Shown: positions 9,497 to 17,471, numbered from the stretch's first letter. The stretch: 64,000 nt of DNA from Pseudomonas putida S13.1.2 (GCF_000498395.2 NZ_CP010979.1:1364001-1428000), one strand, 5' to 3'. Notes: generated from the sequence alone by a model not told the origin. Program-made: numbers and translations.

Positions 9497-9994
9497 TCAG
9501 GCGGGCATTTTCTCGAGCACCGTGTCGGCGACCTTGAGCGCCGCCTGGGCATCGTCGACGTAAGCTGGATCGAAGCCGCCGGCGTAGTGGATCGCCCGCT
9601 GGCAGGCGTCCAGTTCTTTGCGGGCCAGGCGGAGCGCCTGAATCAGCTCTTCCTGCAGTGCGCCCTCGGCCCGGCCGATATTCCAAAACTCCTGACCCCA
9701 GTGATCAGCAGGCGGCGGGTTGCTGTTTTGCTTGCCGCAAGCCATGGCCCCGATGATCGCGTCGCAGAGCAGGCGCTTGTAGATGTTCTCGCCATCCAGG
9801 CCCAGGCCACCGCGACGGCGCAGGGTGCTCACGACCTCGTCAACGTTGAGGCCGCTGTCCTTGAGCACGATGTCGAGTTCAGGCTTTTCAGGGGTGTAGA
9901 TGACCAGAGCCAGCTTGGCTTCCGGCCAGAGATCGGCCGCCAGGCGCTCCAGGCAGTCGTTCGCGGTGTGGTGGAATCGTTCTGTTGCGGACAT
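9497..9994 (-). CDS. Hypothetical phage early protein (165 aa)
   Basis: An acidic, helical, soluble protein with no family I recognise. It has a good GAGG ribosome site before ATG 9994, and a short GC hairpin (GCCCGC / GCGGGC) precedes that site, a pattern seen before several genes of this operon. It is the first gene upstream of xis in the leftward early transcript, where dispensable phage functions usually sit. Confidence 0.7.
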   Translation of the reverse strand: MSATERFHHTANDCLERLAADLWPEAKLALVIYTPEKPELDIVLKDSGLNVDEVVSTLRRRGGLGLDGENIYKRLLCDAIIGAMACGKQNSNPPPADHWGQEFWNIGRAEGALQEELIQALRLARKELDACQRAIHYAGGFDPAYVDDAQAALKVADTVLEKMPA

Positions 9995-10045
9995 AGGTCA
10001 TCCTCGCCCGCGCATGTCGGCGGGCTTGAGTGATAGGGGGAGGGG

Positions 10046-10276
10046 TTAACGCTTTTCGAGGTCGGTGGTTACGGCTTCGACGACGATTGGGCCAAGAATG
10101 CGGGTGGTATCAAGGTGGTCCTTGAATACCTTGTTCAGGCGACCGATCGCCGCCTCTCGGGCCTGCCGGTAGACCTGGTCTAGAGTGCAGTCCGGCCCCC
10201 AAGATCCTAGGTTCGTCAGTTCGACGGTGAGGGTAACCTTCGCACCGGTGCGGGTTCGCGCATGCGGCTTGCTCAT
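10046..10276 (-). CDS. Hypothetical small phage protein (76 aa)
   Basis: A 76-residue protein starting MSKPHARTRTG, with a GGAAGG ribosome site. An in-frame extension to 10477 is rejected because its sequence belongs to the antisense of the next gene. The ATG overlaps the stop of a 16-codon gene in an ATGA arrangement, indicating translational coupling. No domain recognised; the pattern RQAREAAIGRLNKVFK suggests an amphipathic helix. Confidence 0.7.
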   Translation of the reverse strand: MSKPHARTRTGAKVTLTVELTNLGSWGPDCTLDQVYRQAREAAIGRLNKVFKDHLDTTRILGPIVVEAVTTDLEKR

Positions 10277-10323
10277 CGCGGCGCCTTCCATACTAGGTAG
10301 GCCATGTAGGCGAGGGCGATCAT
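10273..10323 (-). CDS. 16-residue hydrophobic peptide, coupled at both ends
   Basis: Reads MIALAYMAYLVWKAPR and then stop. It has its own AAAGGAGC ribosome site 7 bases before the ATG. Its start overlaps the stop of the NinX-like gene (ATGA), and its stop overlaps the start of the next gene (again ATGA). That geometry, shared with the whole operon, is strong evidence for real translation despite the tiny size. The sequence could span or anchor in a membrane. Function unknown. Confidence 0.6.
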   Translation of the reverse strand: MIALAYMAYLVWKAPR

Positions 10324-10718
10324 GGCAGTAGCTCCTTTGGTACCCGCACGATCGGCCCAAGTTTTGCGTGAACCAGGGAACGGCAGAAGGCGATAAGGGG
10401 TGTAGGTCCGGAAAGCCAGGTCGAGTTGAGCGGGCCTGCGCTCCAGCCACATGGCCCGCCTGACAAATACCGGTCATGGCTCAACCCTGCCTGGTGCTTT
10501 TCGAGCAGCGGGCCGCCGTGCTCCCAGTTGTTGGAAGGGCGATAGCCGAAGCCATCAGTCGCGCCGCGGATGCTGGCGCTGGTAGGGTCAGTCCGGCTGC
10601 GCCAGATTGTGGTCCTGCACTCAGGGTCTGTGCCGAAGCCTTCGGCCATGGCCACCGCCCAGTCCAGCGGCGCGCCGATCAGGTTGGATACCCTCACTTC
10701 GATCAGGTCGGTCATCAT
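10320..10718 (-). CDS. NinX-like protein (DUF2591)
   Basis: A 132-residue protein of the P22 NinX/DUF2591 family. The diagnostic segments are NLIGAPLDWAVAMAEG at the N-terminus, YRPSNNWEHGGPLLEKH in the middle and TPLIAFCRSLVHAKLG near the C-terminus. The family has no established function and occurs in phage early or nin regions. The ATG at 10718 is chosen because AAGGAG lies 5 bases upstream. It is ATGA-coupled to both the preceding gene and the 16-codon gene that follows. Confidence 0.82.
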   Translation of the reverse strand: MMTDLIEVRVSNLIGAPLDWAVAMAEGFGTDPECRTTIWRSRTDPTSASIRGATDGFGYRPSNNWEHGGPLLEKHQAGLSHDRYLSGGPCGWSAGPLNSTWLSGPTPLIAFCRSLVHAKLGPIVRVPKELLP

Positions 10719-11107
10719 CGGCACTCCTTTTTCCGCTCGACCTCGATCTGGTCGTAGAGTGCATCCACTCGCTTTTGCTTGCGGTTGATCGCCTCGGAGC
10801 GGTTCAGGTGGTCTCTCAGGGCCTTGTCATAAGGCTCTATCTTCTCGACCAGTCGAAGCCGCTCACTTGGATCTATTGACGCGTTGAACTGCCGAGCCAG
10901 TCGATCCCGCTCGCTGAAGTCCAGATGGTCAAGCGCGCGGTTCTCCTTCTCCATTTCGGTCAGAACGTCTGCCGATTGCCGCTTCCAGCGCAGATACAGC
11001 ACATCGCTCTTCTTGGGCTTTATGAAAAAGTGCTGAGACCTGATCCACTCCACCAGGTCTTCCTTGGTCATCTCGTCGAGCACATCTTTCCGGGCGGCTT
11101 TGCTCAC
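10715..11107 (-). CDS. Hypothetical charged, helical phage protein (130 aa)
   Basis: A strongly charged protein, rich in Lys, Glu, Arg and Asp, predicted to be largely helical or coiled coil in its C-terminal half (EKIEPYDKALRDHLNRSEAI). No catalytic motif is visible. It is ATGA-coupled to its neighbours on both sides. Function unknown. Confidence 0.72.
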   Translation of the reverse strand: MSKAARKDVLDEMTKEDLVEWIRSQHFFIKPKKSDVLYLRWKRQSADVLTEMEKENRALDHLDFSERDRLARQFNASIDPSERLRLVEKIEPYDKALRDHLNRSEAINRKQKRVDALYDQIEVERKKECR

Positions 11108-11355
11108 AGCTGATACCTCTCATCAATCCAGCGCCCAGGCGCCAGTGCGGGTGTAGGTTCAGGTTGTGTTTCGTGCGGGGAGAGCTGGCGCTGGTTGCCG
11201 GCCTGCAGCTGGCTGTCGGGGATGCAGCTGATGCCGACCCCGTTGAGCAGGTAGCAGGTGACGCCGCGCTGGCTGTCGTGCTGCACGTCGATAACGTTCT
11301 CGGTTGCGCTGGCGCCGGTGGCCAGCAGAAGGAGGCAGAGGGCGAGGCGGGTCAT
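11104..11355 (-). CDS. Small exported phage protein (83 aa)
   Basis: A signal peptide (MTRLALCLLLLATGASA, residues 1-17) is followed by a short mature domain with two cysteines (CYLLNGVGISC) that could form a disulfide in the periplasm. It is ATGA-coupled upstream and downstream. An exported product in an early phage operon suggests a cell-envelope role such as superinfection interference, but that is inference only. Confidence 0.7.
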   Translation of the reverse strand: MTRLALCLLLLATGASATENVIDVQHDSQRGVTCYLLNGVGISCIPDSQLQAGNQRQLSPHETQPEPTPALAPGRWIDERYQL

Positions 11356-11846
11356 GGCTCCACCTCAGCGCCGTCTTTGATTTCCTCAAACCGGTACATC
11401 TTGATGACCCGTTCCTCGACGCCGGCGACCTTGATGAACTTGGCCTCATTCACCCACGGGTAGGCATTCGGCTCGCCGTGCTTTCCGCCGCCGCTCATCT
11501 CGCAGAAAGCCAGGGCGCGGCCGTCAGGCAGGATGAATGCTTTCACGTCGATGTCGTAGTTCCTTCCCCAGCTGTAGTGGCACCACTCGCGGATGCCGCT
11601 GACCTGTTCAGCTTCGTATCGCACTTCGTTGATGGCGTCGTCATGCTCGTTTTCTTCGAAAAGAACCTCGAGCAGCTCGCCAGGTGCCGCAGCCAGGAAG
11701 GCCAGATCGACGTCGGTAGACTGCCCATCATCGTCGGTGAACGTGTAGCCGTAGCCGAACTGGAGGCCCTTGCGCATGACAAGCAGCTTGGCCAGCTGGC
11801 TTGCGGTGAGGGTGCTCAGGTGCTGGTTGATGTTTGCTTCGAGCAT
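11352..11846 (-). CDS. Hypothetical phage protein (164 aa)
   Basis: Starts MLEANINQHLST at 11846 with a GGAAG ribosome site preceded by a small hairpin (GCCGC / GCGGC). It is soluble and acidic, with the aromatic-rich segment EWCHYSWGRNYDIDVKAFILPDG. No family recognised. First gene of the ATGA-coupled block that runs to 10046. Confidence 0.68.
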   Translation of the reverse strand: MLEANINQHLSTLTASQLAKLLVMRKGLQFGYGYTFTDDDGQSTDVDLAFLAAAPGELLEVLFEENEHDDAINEVRYEAEQVSGIREWCHYSWGRNYDIDVKAFILPDGRALAFCEMSGGGKHGEPNAYPWVNEAKFIKVAGVEERVIKMYRFEEIKDGAEVEP

Positions 11847-11910
11847 ACGACTTCCTTGGCCGCCATATCGCGGCAGTGAATAGAAGGGGGAGGGGTTAGG
11901 AGCATTGGTG

Positions 11911-11988
11911 ATGGCCAATAGTCTGATTCAGATCACGAAACAGGCAGGTGCGGTTGCGAACCGCTTCGGTTTGGCTATGGTGGGTTGA
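11911..11988 (+). CDS. Possible 25-residue peptide, rightward insert
   Basis: ATG at 11911 is preceded by AGGAGC with 7-base spacing; the frame reads MANSLIQITKQAGAVANRFG and ends at 11988. It lies just upstream of another rightward gene. The initiation region (GGGTTAGGAGCA then ATG) closely matches that of the rightward gene at 13142. Short length keeps confidence low. Confidence 0.35.
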   Translation: MANSLIQITKQAGAVANRFGLAMVG

Positions 11989-12018
11989 TGCATACAACTG
12001 AAGTCGAAGGAGGACGGC

Positions 12019-12318
12019 ATGAGAATTCGCGGTGATGTTTTTTGGTCTTGGGCTGACCCGACGCTTCACCATAGGACTCATGACGAAACACTCGACGATG
12101 GAACGTTCATAGATGTCCAGGTGCGACTGTCGCGAACGGGTAACACGCAGATGTTCATCGGTGTATACGCCCCGAGCGGCTCTGCGCTTCATGAGGAGGC
12201 TTTCGAGTCGCGCCCGGGTGAGTCGATGACTAGAGCGCTGGCATGGGGCGTCGGCCGGGCCCGCCGGATTGCTATTGACGGTGCTCCAACTGCCAATCGT
12301 CTCGCCGCCTCAAAGTAG
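12019..12318 (+). CDS. Hypothetical protein on the opposite strand to the early operon (99 aa)
   Basis: A strong GAAGGAGG ribosome site lies 5 bases before the ATG. The protein is soluble, with IDVQVRLSRTG and a C-terminal segment SMTRALAWGVGRARRIA. It reads against the surrounding early operon and may therefore be expressed from its own promoter in the lysogen. I do not recognise the family with certainty. It is a candidate moron. Confidence 0.65.
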   Translation: MRIRGDVFWSWADPTLHHRTHDETLDDGTFIDVQVRLSRTGNTQMFIGVYAPSGSALHEEAFESRPGESMTRALAWGVGRARRIAIDGAPTANRLAASK

Positions 12319-12365
12319 AGGGGAGAGGGGTTACAGCCGGGTGGAGTACTTATGTACTCCGAATG

Positions 12366-13073
12366 TCATGATGGCTTGCAGGTCACGTTCCGCTGGAAAG
12401 CAAGACCCTTCACGGCCTCGCTGTAGATGAACTTGATCATGTCCCACGGGATCGTGTGGCGCTGTGCGTACTCACCCTCGCCATCGCAGATCTCGCAGCC
12501 ATCTGCTGGCTCGTCCAGTTCCAGGCATTCTGGGCACTCGCGCGTGACCTCCAGCTTGAACTCGCCGAGCAGCAGTGCTTTGGCACCGTTCTCGGCAGTG
12601 AGCCGCCTTGGCATGAGACAGTAGCCCTCCGGGATCGTCGGCTTGTTCGACTCAGACATCGGCCCCAGGCCAACAAGCGGCAGCCCAGTCTCTGCCGCAT
12701 CCCGCTCAGCCTCTTCTTTGGTCCACCAGATGGCAGTACCAACCATCCAGGCTATCGGCTCGGGGTGGGGCTGCGGGGCTGGCCGGGCTGTAACGCGCGC
12801 TTCAATGGATGCCCAGGCTGGCGCGAACTCCGGCCAATCGCTTTCAATCACCAGGCACTCCCGCGCTGGGCAGTTCCACTCGGCCATCAGTGACATCACG
12901 CCTTCGAGAAAGGAGTGCGCGAGATCTGAGTCGACAGGTGACAGTAGCGCCAGGTCGCTGCGCTTGATGACTATGTACCGGTCTTCGTGCTGGAAGGGGG
13001 CGCTGACCATATCGATGATCCCCTCGATATGGTCATGCTGCTCGATGGTGCTGGATCGGTTTTCTGTGGGCAT
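12366..13073 (-). CDS. Phage protein with C-terminal zinc-finger-like cysteines (235 aa)
   Basis: The middle of this protein (IAWMVGTAIWWTKEEAERDA) matches a short segment I recall from many phage proteins of unknown function. The C-terminal third has CPECLELDEPADGCEIC, a four-cysteine CxxC-11-CxxC arrangement that could bind zinc. No catalytic motif is seen. A hairpin (GCCGG / CCGGC) precedes its ribosome site. Leftward early operon; role unknown. Confidence 0.72.
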   Translation of the reverse strand: MPTENRSSTIEQHDHIEGIIDMVSAPFQHEDRYIVIKRSDLALLSPVDSDLAHSFLEGVMSLMAEWNCPARECLVIESDWPEFAPAWASIEARVTARPAPQPHPEPIAWMVGTAIWWTKEEAERDAAETGLPLVGLGPMSESNKPTIPEGYCLMPRRLTAENGAKALLLGEFKLEVTRECPECLELDEPADGCEICDGEGEYAQRHTIPWDMIKFIYSEAVKGLAFQRNVTCKPS

Positions 13074-13141
13074 GGGGATACCTCAGAGGCCGGCTAAAAG
13101 ACCGGCTACGCTGAATGTGTTGTGGGTTAGGAGCACCGGAG

Positions 13142-13324
13142 ATGAGTAGAAAATTCATCTGCCAGAAATGTGAGAAAGAAACTGACGCCGACTTGGACCA
13201 CGATGAAGTGCTGGACAGTCAGGTCTTCTACTGCCAGCAGTGCGGGGCCAAACATGTTGCAGTTATGGAATCGCGTGCACCTGGCGGCCCGGTGGAGATG
13301 CAGTTCCGACTTGTCGAAGACTAG
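13142..13324 (+). CDS. Small zinc-ribbon protein (60 aa)
   Basis: A 60-residue protein with CQKCEK near the N-terminus and CQQCGAKH 24 residues later, the two CxxC knuckles of a zinc ribbon. The start at 13142 follows AGGAGC with 7-base spacing. It reads rightward, against the operon, and its stop overlaps the end of the convergent methyltransferase gene by 4 bases. Possibly a small nucleic-acid or protein adaptor. Confidence 0.65.
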   Translation: MSRKFICQKCEKETDADLDHDEVLDSQVFYCQQCGAKHVAVMESRAPGGPVEMQFRLVED

Positions 13325-15066
13325 GCTGCAACAGCCTGGGCAGTGGCTGATCGCCAAGGGTCATTTGCGCGGGCGAGGGCAGCCATAGGCGGCGGGCTAA
13401 CGCTATTGCCGCACATGTGCACCTGCTCGGTCTTGGTGAACGGCTTGCCGTCGGCTCCCTTGTCGATGATGTAGCTGGCCGGGAAGCCCTGGGCGCGGTA
13501 GAGCTCGTGCGGCTGCAACATGCGAAGGTAGATATCTACGATCACATAGGGCGTTCCCTTCACGAAGACGGTGACCAGGCCCAGGCGGTCCTTGGTGGTA
13601 ACCGTCGGCGCTGGGGCATCACACGTGCTGATGTTTTCCGTGCCGTAGTAGCTGATCAGGAATGCCGCGACGCGCAGGGCGCCTTCCTCATGTTCTGGTG
13701 ACAACCTGTATTCGACCAGGGCGTGATGCTCGGCGCCGGCGGTCATTGTCGGCACCAGGTCATCTACTGCACGCCCTACGCAGTTGCGGCGCAGAGTAGC
13801 CAGACTGGCGGTCACGAGGCGCTGCTGGCTGCCGGTGTTGGTGACCGTGGTCAGCGGGTCGTCTGCGCCCTTCGCTGGCGTGGTGTTAAATCCTCCGTTG
13901 GCCTGTTCGATGAAGGCTGTCACCAGCGCCCGGTGACTCTGGGTCATAAGGGTGCCCATCGGCTGGTCGGCTGGCACTGGCTTTCCCGCATAGACCGGGC
14001 CGCCGGCCCCAATCATTACTGGGCTAGCCACAGCGAATGACCCGCCGCGCGGCCAGGAGGTCACAGTTCGCAGCGGCTCATTTGCCGACTGGGCCAGCTC
14101 GCCAGACCAGTTGGCGATCGGCACGATGAAAGGCTGCGGGTTGTCCAGTACGAATTTCTTCATGCCCTTGGCCACACGGCGCAGCGTTGCTGCTGCCAGC
14201 TCCTTCTTGCGACCGAAGATGCTTTTGCTCGGGACTCTCCAGTCAATGCACACCGCGGCGGTGCGCCACTTCTGCTGTCCCTTGACCGGGCTCTTGGCGT
14301 GGGTAGGCTTCGGCCACACGATTGGCTGGCCGTCGCAGCGGGCGATCATGAACAGGCGCTCGCGGCTTGTCGGAGCGCCGAAGTCGCACGCCTTGATAAT
14401 GCGCCATTCCACCTGGTAGCCCATGCCTTCCAGCAACTGGACGAAGCGGCGCCAGGTGATGCCACGGCGCTTGGGGTTCGGTACCAGGAACTGATTGGAT
14501 ACCGGTACCTGCTCGCCCGGCTCGGCCACGCGGTTTACGGCCTTCTTCGGATTGGACGGATGCGGTACTAGGTCAAGGGTAACCACGCGCCCGGTCGCCT
14601 TGTCGCGTTTCGCGATCAATGGGCCCCACTGCAAAATCTGCTTAACGTTCTCCAGGCTGATCACCCGTGGCTTCTTCTTGCCGGCCCACTTGAGGCCGAT
14701 CCAAGACAGGTTGCGTATTTCACGCTTGCGCGGCTGTCCGCCGGCGGCCTGGCTGTGGTGAGTGCAGTCGGGGCTCATGTGGAACCAGCCCACTGAGCGC
14801 CCTTGGCATTCCGTGTCAGGATCACCCTCGAATACGTCAGTGGGGAAGTGGCGGGCGTGCGGGTGGTTGACGGTGTGCATGCTGATCGCTGCCGGGCTGT
14901 GGTTCTTTGCGACATTCACCGGGCGGCCCAGGCCCATCTCCAGCCCGGTACCGGCGCCGCCGCCACCGCAGAAGAAGTCCACCACGATCTCATCGTCTTG
15001 CGGATCGAAGCCAAGGCCGTACTGGGTTTTGAAGTCGAGCGGGTTCTTTTTCTGAAATGCAGACAT
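13321..15066 (-). CDS. DNA cytosine-5 methyltransferase
   Basis: A 581-residue C5-MTase. Motif I is DFFCGGGGAGTGLEMG (about residue 30). The catalytic Cys is in SPDCTHHS, where most family members have PPCQ. Motif VI is SLENV, the motif VIII region is SRERLFM, and the C-terminal GNSV corresponds to motif X. Between VIII and X lie at least five repeats of a P-x-x-T-[VM]-T ... LVTAF pattern (residues about 340-510), where target recognition is expected. A solitary phage MTase without a nuclease partner probably protects phage DNA from host restriction. The recognition sequence is unknown. Confidence 0.9.
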   Translation of the reverse strand: MSAFQKKNPLDFKTQYGLGFDPQDDEIVVDFFCGGGGAGTGLEMGLGRPVNVAKNHSPAAISMHTVNHPHARHFPTDVFEGDPDTECQGRSVGWFHMSPDCTHHSQAAGGQPRKREIRNLSWIGLKWAGKKKPRVISLENVKQILQWGPLIAKRDKATGRVVTLDLVPHPSNPKKAVNRVAEPGEQVPVSNQFLVPNPKRRGITWRRFVQLLEGMGYQVEWRIIKACDFGAPTSRERLFMIARCDGQPIVWPKPTHAKSPVKGQQKWRTAAVCIDWRVPSKSIFGRKKELAAATLRRVAKGMKKFVLDNPQPFIVPIANWSGELAQSANEPLRTVTSWPRGGSFAVASPVMIGAGGPVYAGKPVPADQPMGTLMTQSHRALVTAFIEQANGGFNTTPAKGADDPLTTVTNTGSQQRLVTASLATLRRNCVGRAVDDLVPTMTAGAEHHALVEYRLSPEHEEGALRVAAFLISYYGTENISTCDAPAPTVTTKDRLGLVTVFVKGTPYVIVDIYLRMLQPHELYRAQGFPASYIIDKGADGKPFTKTEQVHMCGNSVSPPPMAALARANDPWRSATAQAVAA

Positions 15067-15202
15067 GGGCGGTCCTCGCCAGGGTGGCGTGAGTCGTTAT
15101 CGTTGAATAGGGGAAGGCGCTGGCTGATGGCACGGCGCCACGTTTTGCGGAGGGGTGGGGATGTTTGATATAACGCCCGGCCATTTCACAGGAAGGAACC
15201 TC

Positions 15203-15373
15203 ATGAAACGCACCATCATTGGCTCAGCCATCATCGCCATTGCTGCCCTGTCCCTCAGCGGATGCTGGGAGTCCGAGGAGGAGAAGAAGGCGCAGGCACA
15301 GCAGGAGGCCAGCGAGAATCTCTGGAACATCACTCCGCCTGATGAGAGCCAGGACAAGGGGTTCAAGCCGTGA
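15203..15373 (+). CDS. Small lipoprotein (56 aa), first of a tandem pair
   Basis: A type II signal peptide with lipobox LSGC at residues 18-21, followed by a short charged mature domain (ESEEEKKAQAQQEASENLW). A GGAAGGAA ribosome site precedes ATG 15203. It is coupled (GTGA overlap) to a second lipoprotein gene. The pair is followed by an intrinsic terminator and reads opposite to the early operon, so it is probably a separately expressed lysogenic-conversion unit. Outer or inner membrane location cannot be fixed; the residue after Cys is Trp. Confidence 0.72.
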   Translation: MKRTIIGSAIIAIAALSLSGCWESEEEKKAQAQQEASENLWNITPPDESQDKGFKP

Positions 15374-15588
15374 AGTCATACCTTGCCCCAATCCTCGCTG
15401 CGGCACTCGTTATGAGCTTGGCTGGCTGCAAAGAAGACACCGTCGACACCGCTGCCTATGAACCGACATCCGAGCACTGCCAGCCCGACTACCTGAAAAC
15501 ACTTCCAGACAACAAGGCCCGCGAAGACCTGGTCGAGAAGTGCATGACCGGTGGCTCGTATAAAAAGTCAGAGCCGAAGACCTGGTGA
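15370..15588 (+). CDS. EexN/TrbK-like lipoprotein (72 aa)
   Basis: The GTG start overlaps the upstream stop. Signal peptide with lipobox LAGC (residues 17-20). The mature part (CQPDYLKTLPDNKAREDLVEKC) resembles the short helical repeat of conjugative entry-exclusion lipoproteins (EexN/TrbK). That similarity is judged by eye and is weak. Together with its partner it could block superinfection or plasmid entry at the envelope. A hairpin terminator follows at 15610-15633. Confidence 0.68.
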   Translation: MKSYLAPILAAALVMSLAGCKEDTVDTAAYEPTSEHCQPDYLKTLPDNKAREDLVEKCMTGGSYKKSEPKTW

Positions 15589-15609
15589 CGTCCGGTCTTC
15601 GTCAGTCAG

Positions 15610-15633
15610 CGCCGCCTCATCAGGCGGCGTTTT
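15610..15633 (+). terminator. Intrinsic terminator after the lipoprotein pair
   Basis: Stem CGCCGCCT / AGGCGGCG (8 base pairs) with loop CATC, followed by TTTT. It ends the rightward lipoprotein transcript. Confidence 0.8.
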
Positions 15634-15744
15634 CGATTAGGGCTGGCGGGCAGCGCCGCGTAGTGAATGAACTTTTGCGAACGGTGATGGCTCTGAGCCA
15701 ATCCCGCACTGCACAGGGCAATGCGGCCTCTCAGAGATCCAGGC

Positions 15745-15840
15745 ATGTTTTCGGATGAGTTCTTCGTTGCTTACGTTGTGGCAGAGGTAGTCCTAGTCAT
15801 GGCGGCTTTTGCTATTGGCGTTCATCTGACGGAGCGCTAG
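15745..15840 (+). CDS. Possible 31-residue membrane peptide
   Basis: The frame MFSDEFFVAYVVAEVVLV... is a single hydrophobic helix ending in HLTER. Its ribosome site is weak, so it may be chance. It lies in a stretch (15634-15981) without other genes. Confidence 0.35.
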   Translation: MFSDEFFVAYVVAEVVLVMAAFAIGVHLTER

Positions 15841-15981
15841 CGGGGGATGCGAGGCGCTGGCGGGTCAGTTGGCGGCGTGAATCTTACGCATGTGCGGCCT
15901 CGCGCGGCAGTTACGCGATAGTGGCAATTTGGTTTCAGTGGGAGTATTTGTTGTCTTCCAGCACACGGAGATGAATCCCCG

Positions 15982-16203
15982 ATGGACCGCGAGCCAACAA
16001 ACCAAGAAGTCGCAGCAGTTCTCGGAATTGATGAGGATCAGGTTGCTAAGTACCGTCGGGAGGCTGTGCTATTGGGCGACGGTTCCTGGCTGATCCACTT
16101 TTCCTACGACATGCCGCGAGAGCTTCGGCACAGCTTCACCGGTAGTTTTACGGCCATAGTCACGTGCGGTAGATCTTGTGGTGATAGTCGCGCAGGTGAT
16201 TGA
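15982..16203 (+). CDS. Possible small phage protein (73 aa)
   Basis: The first 50 residues (NQEVAAVLGIDEDQVAKYRR then GSWLIHFSYDMPREL) read like a genuine short HTH-type phage protein. The C-terminal part looks compositionally odd, so a frameshift near 16130 is possible. A GGAG lies 11 bases before the ATG. Confidence 0.4.
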   Translation: MDREPTNQEVAAVLGIDEDQVAKYRREAVLLGDGSWLIHFSYDMPRELRHSFTGSFTAIVTCGRSCGDSRAGD

Positions 16204-16298
16204 GCCTGAACGCTCTCCGTGGCCGAATACGGCGTGGCCTAGTTGAACTTGCGCGGAAGCTAGGATTACAAAAAAAATTGATACATAGGTGGTCCGCT

Positions 16299-16523
16299 GT
16301 GAGCAAAACTCCCTGGCATAGCAGCTTTCTCATTGTTTGCCCAAGGTGCGGGATGATGCCATTTAGTCTTTTCAATACCAGGCCTCAAACCTTCGAAGAG
16401 ATCGTAGGTAGTAGCTGCGAGGGCTGTGATCATTCATTTACAGGAGATGATATTCGGGCTGCCTTGAAGGCTGCAGTGCGTGCTCTCCCTAAGGGGCGAA
16501 GCGGCGAGTTTGAGAGTCTGTAG
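16299..16523 (+). CDS. Zinc-ribbon protein (74 aa), candidate moron
   Basis: GTG start at 16299 after AGGTGG. Two CxxC knuckles (CPRCGMMPF and CEGCDHSF) indicate a zinc ribbon, followed by the helical tail DDIRAALKAAVRALPKG. A longer TTG start at 16200 is possible. The local DNA is more A-rich (poly-A near 16270) than its neighbours, consistent with recent insertion. Function unknown. Confidence 0.55.
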   Translation: MSKTPWHSSFLIVCPRCGMMPFSLFNTRPQTFEEIVGSSCEGCDHSFTGDDIRAALKAAVRALPKGRSGEFESL

Positions 16524-16629
16524 GGGCTAACAGTTCATCCCCCGGATCCTGCTGATTCATCAGCATGCTCTTGCGCTTGAACTCCAGCGCCACACACCGG
16601 GAGATCGTGATCTGTGGCGCTGAGCGAGG

Positions 16630-17445
16630 TCACTTCGCGTCGAATGTTCCCAGCGAGAGCTTCGCGGCAGTGCCCACCTTGGCGTCGAGAACAGCCTTGA
16701 ACTCTTGAGCGATTGCCTCGCGCTGGGCTTCTTCGCCGATCCAGCGCAGCTTCAGTACTGGTTGCGAGCCTCCGGTGATGACCGACACGCGCAGGCGGAT
16801 TACTTGCTCGCCCAAGCCTTCGAACGGAATGACCTTGAAGTCCAGCCATGCCGGCAGGGTATCTTTGCTGCTTGCTTCGATCTGGTCCATGGTGCTGCGG
16901 CTGGCGCGAGTTTCACCTACTGCGTGGTCGCTCTCGGACGATGCCTTCACGGTGATGGTGCGAACCGCAGCAATCGCTTTGGCGATGGTCATGGTCTGGC
17001 CATTTTCATCGGTGGCCGCGAGGTGCTGGTTCCAGTCTTCGATCCAGTCGCTCATGGCCTTCTGCACCAGGCTCTGGCCGCATACTGCCTGAACGGCGGC
17101 GAACGCAGCGGAAGCCTTGAGGCGCAGCACGGCGCGGTCATCGGCATGGCCTGGCTCTTCGGCGGTGCCGATGTTGAACAGCACGATGCAGCTCATGTTG
17201 TCCTGGTCTATGAAGCCGCGTGCTGCTGGCGCGGCGCGCTCGACGACATAGGCGCTGTAATCAGCCAGCGAGTGGGTGGAGTAGGTGCCACGGAAGCGGT
17301 TGCGGCCTTCCTGATAACGCTCGAGATCAACCACGTTGAAGTTTTGCGGGACAACGACCACCGGGCCCAAGGCCGGCAGATCGCGGCCAACTGCCGCAAT
17401 GGTGTTTTCCTGGATCAGTTCGAGAGCTTCTTTGCTGAGGGACAT
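16630..17445 (-). CDS. DUF2303 (YfdQ-like) phage protein
   Basis: A 271-residue protein matching the DUF2303/YfdQ family in length and in segments such as TYSTHSLADYSAYV and LPAWLDFKVIPFEGL. The family is common in early regions of Gram-negative phages; function unestablished. It is the second gene of the leftward group starting at 17819. Confidence 0.82.
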   Translation of the reverse strand: MSLSKEALELIQENTIAAVGRDLPALGPVVVVPQNFNVVDLERYQEGRNRFRGTYSTHSLADYSAYVVERAAPAARGFIDQDNMSCIVLFNIGTAEEPGHADDRAVLRLKASAAFAAVQAVCGQSLVQKAMSDWIEDWNQHLAATDENGQTMTIAKAIAAVRTITVKASSESDHAVGETRASRSTMDQIEASSKDTLPAWLDFKVIPFEGLGEQVIRLRVSVITGGSQPVLKLRWIGEEAQREAIAQEFKAVLDAKVGTAAKLSLGTFDAK

Positions 17446-17471
17446 GCGCTATTCCTTGTAGATGCTGTGAG

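Noticed and set aside
10277..10477. N-terminal extension of the 76-residue early protein
   Set aside because: The extension runs through the 16-codon gene and the NinX-like gene in another frame, and the internal ATG has a good ribosome site.
12019..12318. Anti-CRISPR candidate among small rightward inserts
   Set aside because: No sequence resemblance to an anti-CRISPR family was recognised and no neighbouring aca-type HTH gene is linked to it; kept as a hypothetical protein only.
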